This document shows, one piece after another, positions 8,207-16,364 of a DNA stretch of 56,252 nucleotides. The position numbers and the translations under genes were made by a program. The stretch spans positions 1 through 56,252 of the forward strand of contig WLQG01000004.1 in assembly GCA_009698445.1 (NCBI GenBank). The letters run 5' to 3'. The notes under the pieces were generated by a model, which saw only the letters and a program-made list of their open reading frames with translations, did not search any database and was not told where the DNA came from. Source of the stretch: Actinomycetota bacterium. GTDB lineage: Bacteria > Actinomycetota > Actinomycetes > Nanopelagicales > Nanopelagicaceae. Within the stretch, counting starts at the first letter, position 1. The number at the start of each line of letters is the position of its first letter.

Positions 8207-9200
8207 GCGCATATCGCTATTTATTGCATCTCTATTGCTGCTGACTGGATGCGCATCAGTCACGCACTTGATTCCCAAAAGCGTGCAACATAACGTTCTA
8301 AGCGGACGCGAAGGAGCAAATGGCCCAATGCTTGCGGTGAAAATCGATGACACAAACCAAGCCCATCCTCAAATTGGTTTAGAAGATGCCGATGTTGTCT
8401 ATATTGAACAGGTAGAGGGAGGATTAACCAGACTCGCAGCGATTTTCTCATCCACAATTCCCGAACGAGTAGGCCCAGTCCGCAGTGCGCGTATTTCAGA
8501 TATCGATATCTTGCACCAGTATGGACGAGTTGCATTTGCTTACAGCGGCGCACAAAAGAAACTACTTCCAGTAATTGAATCAGCAAACCTACAAAATATG
8601 GGCGCTCAGTCTCAACCTCCAAGTATTTATACGACCGATCCCAATCGAATTGCTCCAGTTGCGATGGTACTTCGCGCAGATCTACTTATGGAAAAAATCG
8701 CTGAAAAGAAATACCAAATAACTTCAGCCAATAACGTCGGATGGAGTTTTGGGGAAGCGCCGCAAGGTGGTAAACCAACACAATCGGTACTCATACGTTG
8801 GCCCGCAGCTAGGTATCGGGCAACATGGTCCCAAAAGGAAAAGCGTTGGCTCTTGGAACATAATGCATCGATTGATGTATCAGAGTCTGGAAAAACTTTA
8901 GGTCCTACGACTTTGGTTATTCAGATGGTTGCAATTACACCTTCTGAATATCATGACAAAGTTGGGGGAATTACTCCGTTTTCACAAACGGTCGGTAGCG
9001 GTCATGGATACATATTGCGCGATGGAAAAACATTTGCGGCATTGTGGAACCGAGCATCGGCCGAGGTCGGAACTACATGGACGTCTGAAGATGGGAGTGA
9101 GATTAAATTTGCAGCTGGCCAGGTTTGGGTAGCATTGACCGATACCGAGCCTGATTTCACCTATGTAACTGCGAGCGCGGACTCTACAAAGACAAAGTAG
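8196..9200 (+). CDS. DUF3048 domain lipoprotein
   Basis: 334 residues. A short basic start, a hydrophobic stretch and the lipobox LLTGC (Cys near residue 18) mark an exported lipoprotein. The mature part matches DUF3048 (YerB-type): MLAVKIDDTNQAHPQIGLED, a VEGGLTRLAAIF stretch and PERVGPVRSAR, with a C-terminal subdomain from about 195. The family has no established biochemical role. The upstream in-frame ATG 8181 is an alternative start; 8196 gives the better signal peptide and a shorter overlap with the previous gene. Neither start has a clear ribosome binding site, so coupling is likely. Confidence 0.82.
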   Translation: MLFKRISLFIASLLLLTGCASVTHLIPKSVQHNVLSGREGANGPMLAVKIDDTNQAHPQIGLEDADVVYIEQVEGGLTRLAAIFSSTIPERVGPVRSARISDIDILHQYGRVAFAYSGAQKKLLPVIESANLQNMGAQSQPPSIYTTDPNRIAPVAMVLRADLLMEKIAEKKYQITSANNVGWSFGEAPQGGKPTQSVLIRWPAARYRATWSQKEKRWLLEHNASIDVSESGKTLGPTTLVIQMVAITPSEYHDKVGGITPFSQTVGSGHGYILRDGKTFAALWNRASAEVGTTWTSEDGSEIKFAAGQVWVALTDTEPDFTYVTASADSTKTK

Positions 9201-9216
9201 GATGTACCCCTACATC
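9201..9216. other. Perfect 6-bp inverted repeat before pdxS
   Basis: GATGTA, a CCCC loop, then TACATC, starting immediately after the stop codon of the DUF3048 gene. There is no T-run after it, so it is a weak terminator at best. It could also be an operator or a leader hairpin for pdxS. Confidence 0.35.
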
Positions 9217-9238
9217 AGCGAAGGCGAGTAAATAGGCA

Positions 9239-10126
9239 ATGTCAGAAGTAAAAGGCACGGGCAGAGTTAAGCGCGGTATGGCAGAAATGCTTAAGGGTGG
9301 CGTCATCATGGATGTCGTTAACGCCGAACAAGCAAAGATCGCCGAAGATGCTGGCGCAGTTGCCGTAATGGCACTTGAGCGCGTACCCGCAGATATCCGT
9401 GCACAAGGCGGAGTTGCTCGTATGTCTGATCCTGACATGATTGAAAAAATCCAAGCTGCAGTTTCAATCCCAGTTATGGCTAAAGCTCGTATCGGCCATT
9501 TTGTTGAGGCACAAGTTTTGCAATCACTCAATGTTGATTACATCGACGAATCAGAAGTCTTAACTCCAGCTGATTATGAGAACCACATTGATAAGTGGGA
9601 TTTCACTATTCCTTTCGTTTGTGGTGCAACAAATCTTGGCGAAGCTTTGCGTCGCATCAATGAAGGTGCAGCAATGATTCGTTCTAAGGGTGAAGCCGGC
9701 ACCGGTGATGTTTCTAATGCAATGCAACACATGCGAAAGATTGGTGGAGAAATCCGTCGACTTTCTTCAATGCGAGAAGACGAACTCTATGTTGCCGCTA
9801 AAGAACTACAGGCCCCATATGAATTAGTTAAAGAAGTTGCTCAAACTGGAAAACTTCCGGTTGTTCTATTTACCGCCGGAGGAATTGCAACTCCAGCAGA
9901 TGCAGCGCTCATGATGGCAATGGGCGCCGACGGAGTATTCATCGGTTCTGGAATATTCAAATCTGGAAATCCAGCCCAGCGTGCTGCGGCTTGCGTTAAG
10001 GCCACAACGTTTTGGAATGATGCAAAGGTTGTTGCCGATGCATCTCGCGGCTTGGGTGAAGCGATGGTTGGTATTAACGTTGCAGATCTTCCAGCACCTC
10101 ATCGTCTTGCCGATCGCGGTTGGTAG
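9239..10126 (+). CDS. pdxS: Pyridoxal 5'-phosphate synthase lyase subunit
   Basis: The synthase half of the DXP-independent vitamin B6 pathway; it builds PLP from ribose 5-phosphate, glyceraldehyde 3-phosphate and ammonia from PdxT. 295 residues, full length. Landmarks: [30 protein letters not shown], the lysine in [11 protein letters not shown] near residue 81, [15 protein letters not shown] with the second lysine region, and [13 protein letters not shown] with phosphate-binding glycines. pdxT follows 13 bases later. The organism should therefore make its own PLP. Confidence 0.96.
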   Translation: MSEVKGTGRVKRGMAEMLKGGVIMDVVNAEQAKIAEDAGAVAVMALERVPADIRAQGGVARMSDPDMIEKIQAAVSIPVMAKARIGHFVEAQVLQSLNVDYIDESEVLTPADYENHIDKWDFTIPFVCGATNLGEALRRINEGAAMIRSKGEAGTGDVSNAMQHMRKIGGEIRRLSSMREDELYVAAKELQAPYELVKEVAQTGKLPVVLFTAGGIATPADAALMMAMGADGVFIGSGIFKSGNPAQRAAACVKATTFWNDAKVVADASRGLGEAMVGINVADLPAPHRLADRGW

Positions 10127-10139
10127 TTTCGATAACCTC

Positions 10140-10736
10140 ATGAAGGTCGGAGTTCTCGCGCTCCAGGGTGATGTGCGCGAACATGTCAGCGCATTGATTG
10201 CATGCGGGATTAATCCTGTCCACGTTCGTCGCCCTAGTGAATTAGTAGAAGTCGATGCCCTGATTTTACCTGGGGGAGAATCAACAACCATCGCTCAGTT
10301 GGCAGAGATTTTTGGTCTGCTAGATCCAATCAAATCTCGTATTGCCGCTGGCATGCCGGTGTATGGATCGTGCGCGGGGATGATTTTGTTAGCTGATTCG
10401 ATTCTTGATGCTAAGGACGGTCAAAAAACTTTTGGTGGTTTAGACATCACTGTGCGCAGAAATGCATTTGGACGCCAAGTGGATTCTTTTGAATCCGACA
10501 TTACATTTGATGATGGTTGCCCCGATTTAATTAAGGCCGTATTTATTCGTGCGCCATGGGTAGAAAATATAGGCCCCGGCGTAAAAGTACTTGCTTCGGT
10601 TGATTCGCACCCGGTCGCAGTCCGTTCGGCGCACCTATTAGCGACTTCTTTTCATCCTGAACTAACTGGCGATCACCGAATTCACCGCTACTTTATTGAG
10701 GAAGTGGCAAAGCCTGCATTAGAGAAGGTAAAGTAA
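10140..10736 (+). CDS. pdxT: Pyridoxal 5'-phosphate synthase glutaminase subunit
   Basis: A class I glutamine amidotransferase subunit of 198 residues that feeds ammonia to PdxS. It begins [22 protein letters not shown] is near residue 45, the nucleophilic cysteine in YGSCAGMI near 80, and the His-x-Glu pair in TSFHPEL near 172. An ATG at 10140 is chosen because the family starts exactly there; a longer open frame runs back into pdxS but is not conserved-looking. No strong ribosome binding site is visible, in line with translation coupled to pdxS. Confidence 0.95.
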   Translation: MKVGVLALQGDVREHVSALIACGINPVHVRRPSELVEVDALILPGGESTTIAQLAEIFGLLDPIKSRIAAGMPVYGSCAGMILLADSILDAKDGQKTFGGLDITVRRNAFGRQVDSFESDITFDDGCPDLIKAVFIRAPWVENIGPGVKVLASVDSHPVAVRSAHLLATSFHPELTGDHRIHRYFIEEVAKPALEKVK

Positions 10737-10752
10737 GTTCATACTGAGCGTT

Positions 10753-10758
10753 TAGATT
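10753..10758 (+). promoter_or_regulatory. Candidate -10 TAGATT for yebC
   Basis: TAGATT in the context GCGTTTAGATT, close to the hexamer context at 43955-43963. Transcription would start near 10765, giving a leader of only a few bases before ATG 10772. Confidence 0.35.
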
Positions 10759-10771
10759 GAAGGTGTAAGCC

Positions 10772-11524
10772 ATGTCCGGCCATTCCAAGTGGGCAACGAC
10801 CAAACACAAGAAGGCGATTATCGATAGTCGCCGTGCCAAGGTTTTCGCAAAGCAGATTCGCGCAATTGAAGTTGCAGCACGCAATGGTGGAGCCGATATG
10901 GAAGGCAATCCAACGCTTTTCGATGCAGTAACAAAGGCAAAGAAATCTTCAATGCCGGCAGATAATATTGATCGAGCAATCAAGCGCGGAGCAGGCCTAG
11001 AAGCTGGCGCCAAAGACTGGATAACAATCATGTATGAGGGTTATGGCCCAAGCGGCGTAGCCATCATGATCGAATGTTTATCTGATAACCGAAATCGATC
11101 CGCATCTGAAATAAAAGTTGCGGTGACTCGTAACGGTGGATCAATGGCTGATCTTGGTTCTGTTTCTTATTTGTTTAACCGCAAGGGTGTCATTATCGTC
11201 AACAAAGTGGATGGATTAACTGAAGATAAGGTTTTAGAAGCCGTTCTAGATGCAGGTGCTGATGAAGTAAATGACCTAGGTGAATCTTTCGAAGTAGTCT
11301 GCGAGCCAGTTGATTTAGTACAAGTTCGAACAGCGCTCCAGAACGTGGGAATTGATTATGAATCGGCAGATTCTTCATTCTTGCCATCTATGTCTATTCC
11401 ACTAGATGCAGAGGGTGCCAAGAAGGTATTTGAACTCATCGATGCAATCGAAGAGCTCGATGACGTGCAAAATGTCTATAGTAATTTTGATGTTTCAGAT
11501 GAGGTTATGGCGAGCCTGGAATAG
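10772..11524 (+). CDS. yebC: YebC/PmpR family DNA-binding/translation-associated protein
   Basis: 250 residues, full length for the family. It starts [15 protein letters not shown], the near-invariant YebC N-terminus, and includes [12 protein letters not shown] near 70 and [15 protein letters not shown] near 105. Members have been described as transcription regulators and, more recently, as factors helping ribosomes through difficult sequences; which applies here cannot be told. It lies between pdxT and ruvC, as in Mycobacterium (Rv2603c). Confidence 0.93.
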   Translation: MSGHSKWATTKHKKAIIDSRRAKVFAKQIRAIEVAARNGGADMEGNPTLFDAVTKAKKSSMPADNIDRAIKRGAGLEAGAKDWITIMYEGYGPSGVAIMIECLSDNRNRSASEIKVAVTRNGGSMADLGSVSYLFNRKGVIIVNKVDGLTEDKVLEAVLDAGADEVNDLGESFEVVCEPVDLVQVRTALQNVGIDYESADSSFLPSMSIPLDAEGAKKVFELIDAIEELDDVQNVYSNFDVSDEVMASLE

Positions 11525-11543
11525 CTTCTTCACTGTTAAGGCC

Positions 11544-11549
11544 TAGGCT
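11544..11549 (+). promoter_or_regulatory. Candidate -10 TAGGCT for ruvCAB
   Basis: TAGGCT in the 63-base gap after yebC. A start near 11556 would give a leader of about 32 bases with AGGTGG near 11577 as ribosome binding site. Confidence 0.4.
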
Positions 11550-11587
11550 AGAAACTTGTACGTAAGTAAAGGAATAGGTGGCCAACG

Positions 11588-12124
11588 ATGCGTGTACTAG
11601 GTATTGACCCTGGTCTAACGCGCTGCGGTATTGGAATCGTTGAGGGCGCAGCTGGTTCACCGTTAAAGATGGTGGGCGTCGGAGTTGTAATGACTCCTAC
11701 GGATATGGCACTTGAGCATCGCCTACTTGAATTAGATAAAGGTTTAAATGAATGGATCGCACTTTTTAATCCGGACGTAATCGCAGTTGAGCGAGTATTT
11801 GCACAACACAATGTCAGAACGGTTATGGGCACTGGCCAAGCTGCTGGTATTGCATTACTCATTGCAGCTAAAGCTGGAATTCCTGTCATAATGCACACTC
11901 CAAGTGAAGTTAAAGCCGCAGTCTCTGGTTCAGGCCGAGCAAACAAGGCACAGGTAGCCCAGATGGTTCAAAAGATTCTTAATCTTGAAACAGTTCCAAA
12001 GCCTGTTGATGCCACCGATGCTTTAGCACTAGCTATTTGTAATATTTGGCGCGGTGGTTCCACCGCCAGAATTAATCAAGCTATGGAAGCGGAAAAGTCA
12101 CGATTACGAAAACTGCGTGGCTAA
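11588..12124 (+). CDS. ruvC: Crossover junction endodeoxyribonuclease RuvC
   Basis: Holliday-junction resolvase, 178 residues. Acidic metal-binding residues are visible in [12 protein letters not shown] (Asp near 7), AVERVF (Glu near 68) and [10 protein letters not shown] (Asp near 140-143). It is the first gene of a tight ruvC-ruvA-ruvB unit; the gap to ruvA is zero bases. AGGTGG sits about seven bases before the start. Confidence 0.96.
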   Translation: MRVLGIDPGLTRCGIGIVEGAAGSPLKMVGVGVVMTPTDMALEHRLLELDKGLNEWIALFNPDVIAVERVFAQHNVRTVMGTGQAAGIALLIAAKAGIPVIMHTPSEVKAAVSGSGRANKAQVAQMVQKILNLETVPKPVDATDALALAICNIWRGGSTARINQAMEAEKSRLRKLRG

Positions 12125-12739
12125 ATGATTTCTACTCTTACGGGTACGATTCGCTCACTCTCAACTGAAAAATTGATTATTGAAGTTGGAGGAGTTGGGT
12201 TAAGTGTTTTGATTAATCCTCAAACAAGTGCAAGCGTTGCGTTGGGTTCGCAATCAACTTTCTATACTTCATTAATTGTGCGCGAAGACTCTTTAACCCT
12301 TTTCGGTTTTCTAACTGAAGAAGTGCGCAATCTTTTTGAACTCGTGCAAACTGTTTCAGGCGTAGGTCCCAAAGTTGCACTTTCAATTATGGGAGCCCTA
12401 ACTCCAGAGGATCTAGCCCGAGCAATTTCGCAAGAGGACACAACAGCAATAGAGCGCGTTCCAGGCATTGGGAAAAAGGGTGCGCAGCGCATGATTTTGG
12501 AGTTGAAAGGCAAACTCAGCGATCTATCCAGTGGTGGAACCTATAAGGGTCATCAACCACCGTGGCGTGAACAACTTACAAGCGCACTTGTCTCTCTTGG
12601 CTTTTCTCCCAAGGAATCCGATACGGCAATTAGTTATGTAGTAAATGATTTGCACTCAAATGATGCTGATCCGTCAACAATGGATTTAAGTGAACTGCTC
12701 AAGTTGGCGCTAGCTAGTGGAAAGAGTTCCCGTGGCTGA
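12125..12739 (+). CDS. ruvA: Holliday junction DNA helicase subunit RuvA
   Basis: 204 residues. N-terminal OB domain ([12 protein letters not shown]), a central helix-hairpin-helix pair ([13 protein letters not shown] near 78 and [16 protein letters not shown] near 112) that grips the junction, and a C-terminal domain III (about 155-204) that contacts RuvB. It begins directly after the ruvC stop and overlaps ruvB by eight bases. Confidence 0.96.
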   Translation: MISTLTGTIRSLSTEKLIIEVGGVGLSVLINPQTSASVALGSQSTFYTSLIVREDSLTLFGFLTEEVRNLFELVQTVSGVGPKVALSIMGALTPEDLARAISQEDTTAIERVPGIGKKGAQRMILELKGKLSDLSSGGTYKGHQPPWREQLTSALVSLGFSPKESDTAISYVVNDLHSNDADPSTMDLSELLKLALASGKSSRG

Positions 12740-13778
12740 TAATCCAGAGCGCTTAGTGACATCACATATTGAAGGGGAAGAATCTGCATTAGAGCAGGCG
12801 CTTCGACCTAAAACTCTCAAAGACTTTATTGGCCAACACCGTGTGCGCGAGCAGATTGATGTCCTGCTCACAGCAGCACGCCATCGCAAAACACCAGCGG
12901 ATCACATTTTGCTTTCAGGTCCACCAGGTTTAGGTAAAACAACGTTGGCCTTAATTTTGGCCAGCGAGATGCAGGCTCCAATTCGCATCACTAGCGGTCC
13001 GGCAATTACACATGCAGGCGACTTAGCAGCAATTCTTTCATCGTTAGTTGAGGGTGAAATTCTGTTTCTAGATGAGATTCATCGCTTGCCGCGTCCGGCA
13101 GAAGAACTTCTCTATCTGGCAATGGAGGATTTTCGAGTCGACATCGTTGTTGGAAAGGGTCCGGGTGCTACTGCAATTCCACTTCAGCTCCCACATTTCA
13201 CATTAGTCGGTGCAACTACTCGGGCCGGTTTATTGCCCAGTCCGTTGCGTGATCGATTTGGGTTTACTGCGCATTTGGATTTCTATGATGATGCAGAGTT
13301 AGCGCAAGTGATTACTCGAAGCGCCCAGTTGTTAGAAATAGATATTCATAAAGATGCCATTGTTGAAGTCTCAGGCAGATCTCGCGGAACTCCTCGTATT
13401 GCAAATCGACTCCTGCGGCGAGTTCGAGATTATGGACAAGTGCATGGAGCAACATCGATTTCACTAGCCGATGCTCGAGCTGCATTAGAGATGTATGAAG
13501 TTGATCAAATGGGATTAGATCGTCTGGATAGGGGAGTTTTAACAGCCCTTGTTGAGCGTTTCAATGGAGGTCCGGTCGGTCTTTCAACGTTAGCTATTGC
13601 AGTGGGCGAAGAGATTGAAACAGTTGAAGCAGTTGCTGAACCATTTTTAGTTCGACATGGCCTCATGGCTAGAACTCCGCGTGGAAGAGTGGCAACTCCT
13701 GCGGGCTTTGCCCACATAGGACGAACACCACCTGCTCAATTGGGGACCCTTTTCGACACACCAGCACCTGACGCCTAG
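12732..13778 (+). CDS. ruvB: Holliday junction branch migration ATPase RuvB
   Basis: An AAA+ motor of 348 residues. Walker [10 protein letters not shown] is near residue 62, Walker [10 protein letters not shown] near 110, sensor 1 GATTRAG near 160, the arginine-finger region PLRDRFG near 172, and a C-terminal winged helix. GTG 12732 is preferred: it gives the usual short N-terminus, overlaps ruvA by eight bases, and has GGAAAGAG upstream. An in-frame GTG at 12717 is possible. Confidence 0.95.
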   Translation: MADNPERLVTSHIEGEESALEQALRPKTLKDFIGQHRVREQIDVLLTAARHRKTPADHILLSGPPGLGKTTLALILASEMQAPIRITSGPAITHAGDLAAILSSLVEGEILFLDEIHRLPRPAEELLYLAMEDFRVDIVVGKGPGATAIPLQLPHFTLVGATTRAGLLPSPLRDRFGFTAHLDFYDDAELAQVITRSAQLLEIDIHKDAIVEVSGRSRGTPRIANRLLRRVRDYGQVHGATSISLADARAALEMYEVDQMGLDRLDRGVLTALVERFNGGPVGLSTLAIAVGEEIETVEAVAEPFLVRHGLMARTPRGRVATPAGFAHIGRTPPAQLGTLFDTPAPDA

Positions 13779-13781
13779 ACT
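13776..13781 (+). promoter_or_regulatory. Candidate -10 TAGACT for secD
   Basis: TAGACT overlaps the ruvB stop and lies eight bases before ATG 13790. The bases between (CTGCCTCT) contain no ribosome binding site, which favours a leaderless or nearly leaderless secDF message. Confidence 0.4.
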
Positions 13782-13789
13782 CTGCCTCT

Positions 13790-15301
13790 ATGTCTACAAC
13801 TACTAAACCAGTAAAGACGGCTGCACGCCCAGCGCGTTCCTTGGCAATCTTGGCCCTCGTGCTTATCGCACTCACAGGCCTTGTATTTGTTCAAAGCGCT
13901 ACCGCAGTACGTCTAGGTCTTGATCTACGTGGTGGAACTTCAGTCACTCTTCAACCGCGCATTGCGCCGGGTGAAAGTGGAAAAGTTACTAACGAAGCGA
14001 TCGACCAAGCAGTCTCCATTATCCGTCAACGTGTTAACTCACTCGGTGTTGCCGAATCAGAAGTTACAGCACAAGGAAGTGGAACGAATCGTCAAATTGT
14101 AATCTCTGTTCCTGGAGATACTGGACGTCGTGTAGTTGAACTTGTTGGTCAAACTGCCGAATTGCGATTCCGCCAAGTTTTAGCAACTGCTACATCAACT
14201 GGTGCTGCTGATCCCAATGCAACACCTGCGACCGGAGTATCTGCAGAATTAAATGCAAAGTTTGCAGCACTTGATTGTACAAAGCCTGAAAATCTACAAG
14301 GCTCTGGTGCTGATGCACCAACTGACACAATCGTTAGTTGTGATCGTGCCGGTGGAAACAAATATATTTTGGCACCGGCAGAAGTTTTAGGTCGTCAGGT
14401 TTCAAAAGCTACTTCAGCTATTGATACTCAAGGCGGTAGTGCTTGGTATGTAAGTCTGACGTTTAACGGCGAAGGTACAAAGGCATTCGGCGCACTTACT
14501 TCACGCGTAACTACTTTAGCAGCACCGCTCAACCAGGTAGCTATTGTCCTTGATGGTTTAGTTGTCTCGGCTCCACGTATTACTGAAGCAATTCCATCTG
14601 GAAATGCTCAGATTACTGGAAGCTTTACACAGTTAGAGGCACAAGACCTATCTAACGTTCTAAAATACGGCGCGCTACCACTTGCATTTGATCGTGGTGA
14701 AGTTCAGCAAGTTTCTCCAACACTTGGTGCTGACCAACTTAATGCCGGTCTCTTGGCTGGTGGAATTGGTCTTGGACTAGTTCTTCTTTATTCACTTCTG
14801 TACTACCGTGGTTTGGGTCTGGTAACTGTCGGTTCACTAGCAGTTGCAGGTTCACTTGTTTACTTACTCTTCTTGCTACTTGGTAAGTGGATTGGCTTTA
14901 CTTTGACACTTGCAGGTATTGCCGGCGCAATTGTCGCCATCGGTGTTACTGCTGACTCATTTATTATTTACTTCGAGCGTATTCGAGATGAAATTCGCGA
15001 AGGTCGTTCACTGCGCACAGCAGTTGAAACTGGCTGGACCCGTGCACGTCGCACGATTTTAGTTGCCGACTTTGTTTCGATAATTGCAGCAGTTCTGCTG
15101 TATTTCTTTGCAGTAGGTGGCGTTCGCGGATTCGCGTTCACACTAGGTTTAACAACGCTTATCGACTTGATCGTTGTCTTTGTTTTCACAAAGCCAATCG
15201 TGACAATTCTTTCAAAGGTTAACTTCTTTGCATCAGGTCATCCATTGTCAGGTCTATCAGCAAAGAGCACTGGAACACTGCCAGTTGCAAAGGAGGCATA
15301 A
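13790..15301 (+). CDS. secD: Protein translocase subunit SecD
   Basis: 503 residues. An N-terminal membrane segment (about 18-36) is followed by LGLDLRGGTSVTLQP, the SecD signature, then a large external P1 domain (to about 300) and five C-terminal membrane segments with the DxF-type helix GVTADSFIIYFERIRDE. Together with SecF it uses the proton gradient to pull exported proteins outward. YajC, which often precedes secD, is absent here: ruvB ends only 11 bases earlier. Confidence 0.95.
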   Translation: MSTTTKPVKTAARPARSLAILALVLIALTGLVFVQSATAVRLGLDLRGGTSVTLQPRIAPGESGKVTNEAIDQAVSIIRQRVNSLGVAESEVTAQGSGTNRQIVISVPGDTGRRVVELVGQTAELRFRQVLATATSTGAADPNATPATGVSAELNAKFAALDCTKPENLQGSGADAPTDTIVSCDRAGGNKYILAPAEVLGRQVSKATSAIDTQGGSAWYVSLTFNGEGTKAFGALTSRVTTLAAPLNQVAIVLDGLVVSAPRITEAIPSGNAQITGSFTQLEAQDLSNVLKYGALPLAFDRGEVQQVSPTLGADQLNAGLLAGGIGLGLVLLYSLLYYRGLGLVTVGSLAVAGSLVYLLFLLLGKWIGFTLTLAGIAGAIVAIGVTADSFIIYFERIRDEIREGRSLRTAVETGWTRARRTILVADFVSIIAAVLLYFFAVGGVRGFAFTLGLTTLIDLIVVFVFTKPIVTILSKVNFFASGHPLSGLSAKSTGTLPVAKEA

Positions 15302-15304
15302 GCA

Positions 15305-16354
15305 ATGTCAAAGATTTCAGGTCTAGGTGGCCGCCTTTATCGCGGTGAAACTTCTATTGAGATTATCGGTCGTCGTCGACGTTGGTATGCAATCTCAGCA
15401 ATCTTTATCATGCTCTCTATTGCTGCGTTAAGCATGCAAGGTCTGCATTTAGGAATTGAATTTAAGGGTGGTTCCTCATTTACTGTAACTAAAGTAGGAG
15501 CAAAAGTTGATGATGCTCGTGCTGCCGTTGCGACAGTTGGAATCCCTGGAGAATCAATCATCCAAACTATTGGTAATGACAAGATTCGCGTTCAAACTGG
15601 CGCACTAGACACCGTACAAAATAACGCCGTCCAGGATGCGCTTGCCGCAAAATTTTCAGTACCTGTTGAATCTATCGATACTCAAATCGTCGGACCTTCA
15701 TGGGGTAAGGAAATTACCCGCAAAGCTCTTTATGGACTCTTCGGATTCCTTATCTGCGTAATGCTTTATCTGGCAATGGCTTTTGAACCCAAGATGGCTG
15801 TCGCTGCAATCGCAGCAGTTGTCCACGATGTTTTCATTACTGTTGGAATTTACGCACTTGTTGGCTTTGATGTAACGCCAGCTACAGTTATTGGTTTCTT
15901 AACAATTCTTGGCTATTCCCTCTATGACACCGTGGTTGTTTTCGACAAGATTCGCGAAAACACACGAACAATTACCGCAAGTTCTAAGAGCACCTATTCA
16001 CAAGCAACAAACTTGGCTGTTAACCAGACACTTGTGCGTTCAATGAACACTTCTTTGATTGCGCTCTTGCCAGTAGGTTCAATTCTCTTTGTAGGTGCCG
16101 GATTACTTGGCGCTGGAACTCTTAAGGATCTTTCACTAGCCCTATTCATTGGTTTAGCTGTTGGAACTTACTCATCAATCTTCATCGCACCTCCTGTGCT
16201 TGCGCAATTGCGCGAGAAGGAACCAGCAATGAGAGCTCTAGCTAAGCGAGTCAATGGTCGAACCGGTCCAGTTGGAACGGCTGCACCCGTCCCATCAGTA
16301 GTAGGGGATCGTCGCGGACCGCGCAATCAACCAAAGCGTAAACATCGCAAATAG
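15305..16354 (+). CDS. secF: Protein translocase subunit SecF
   Basis: 349 residues with six predicted membrane segments. LGIEFKGGSSFTV near 42 is the SecF counterpart of the SecD LDLRGG box; GYSLYDTVVVFDKIREN near 200 is the conserved D-helix with the proton-path aspartates. The C-terminal tail is basic. Start ATG 15305 has AAAGGAGG at 15290-15297. It follows secD by three bases and precedes rel by ten; the apt gene often found between secF and rel is not here. Confidence 0.95.
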   Translation: MSKISGLGGRLYRGETSIEIIGRRRRWYAISAIFIMLSIAALSMQGLHLGIEFKGGSSFTVTKVGAKVDDARAAVATVGIPGESIIQTIGNDKIRVQTGALDTVQNNAVQDALAAKFSVPVESIDTQIVGPSWGKEITRKALYGLFGFLICVMLYLAMAFEPKMAVAAIAAVVHDVFITVGIYALVGFDVTPATVIGFLTILGYSLYDTVVVFDKIRENTRTITASSKSTYSQATNLAVNQTLVRSMNTSLIALLPVGSILFVGAGLLGAGTLKDLSLALFIGLAVGTYSSIFIAPPVLAQLREKEPAMRALAKRVNGRTGPVGTAAPVPSVVGDRRGPRNQPKRKHRK

Positions 16355-16364
16355 CGGTACCTAA

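Noticed and set aside
9981-10139. N-terminal extension of pdxT inside pdxS
   Set aside because: The family begins exactly at ATG 10140; the extension is the shadow of pdxS in another frame.
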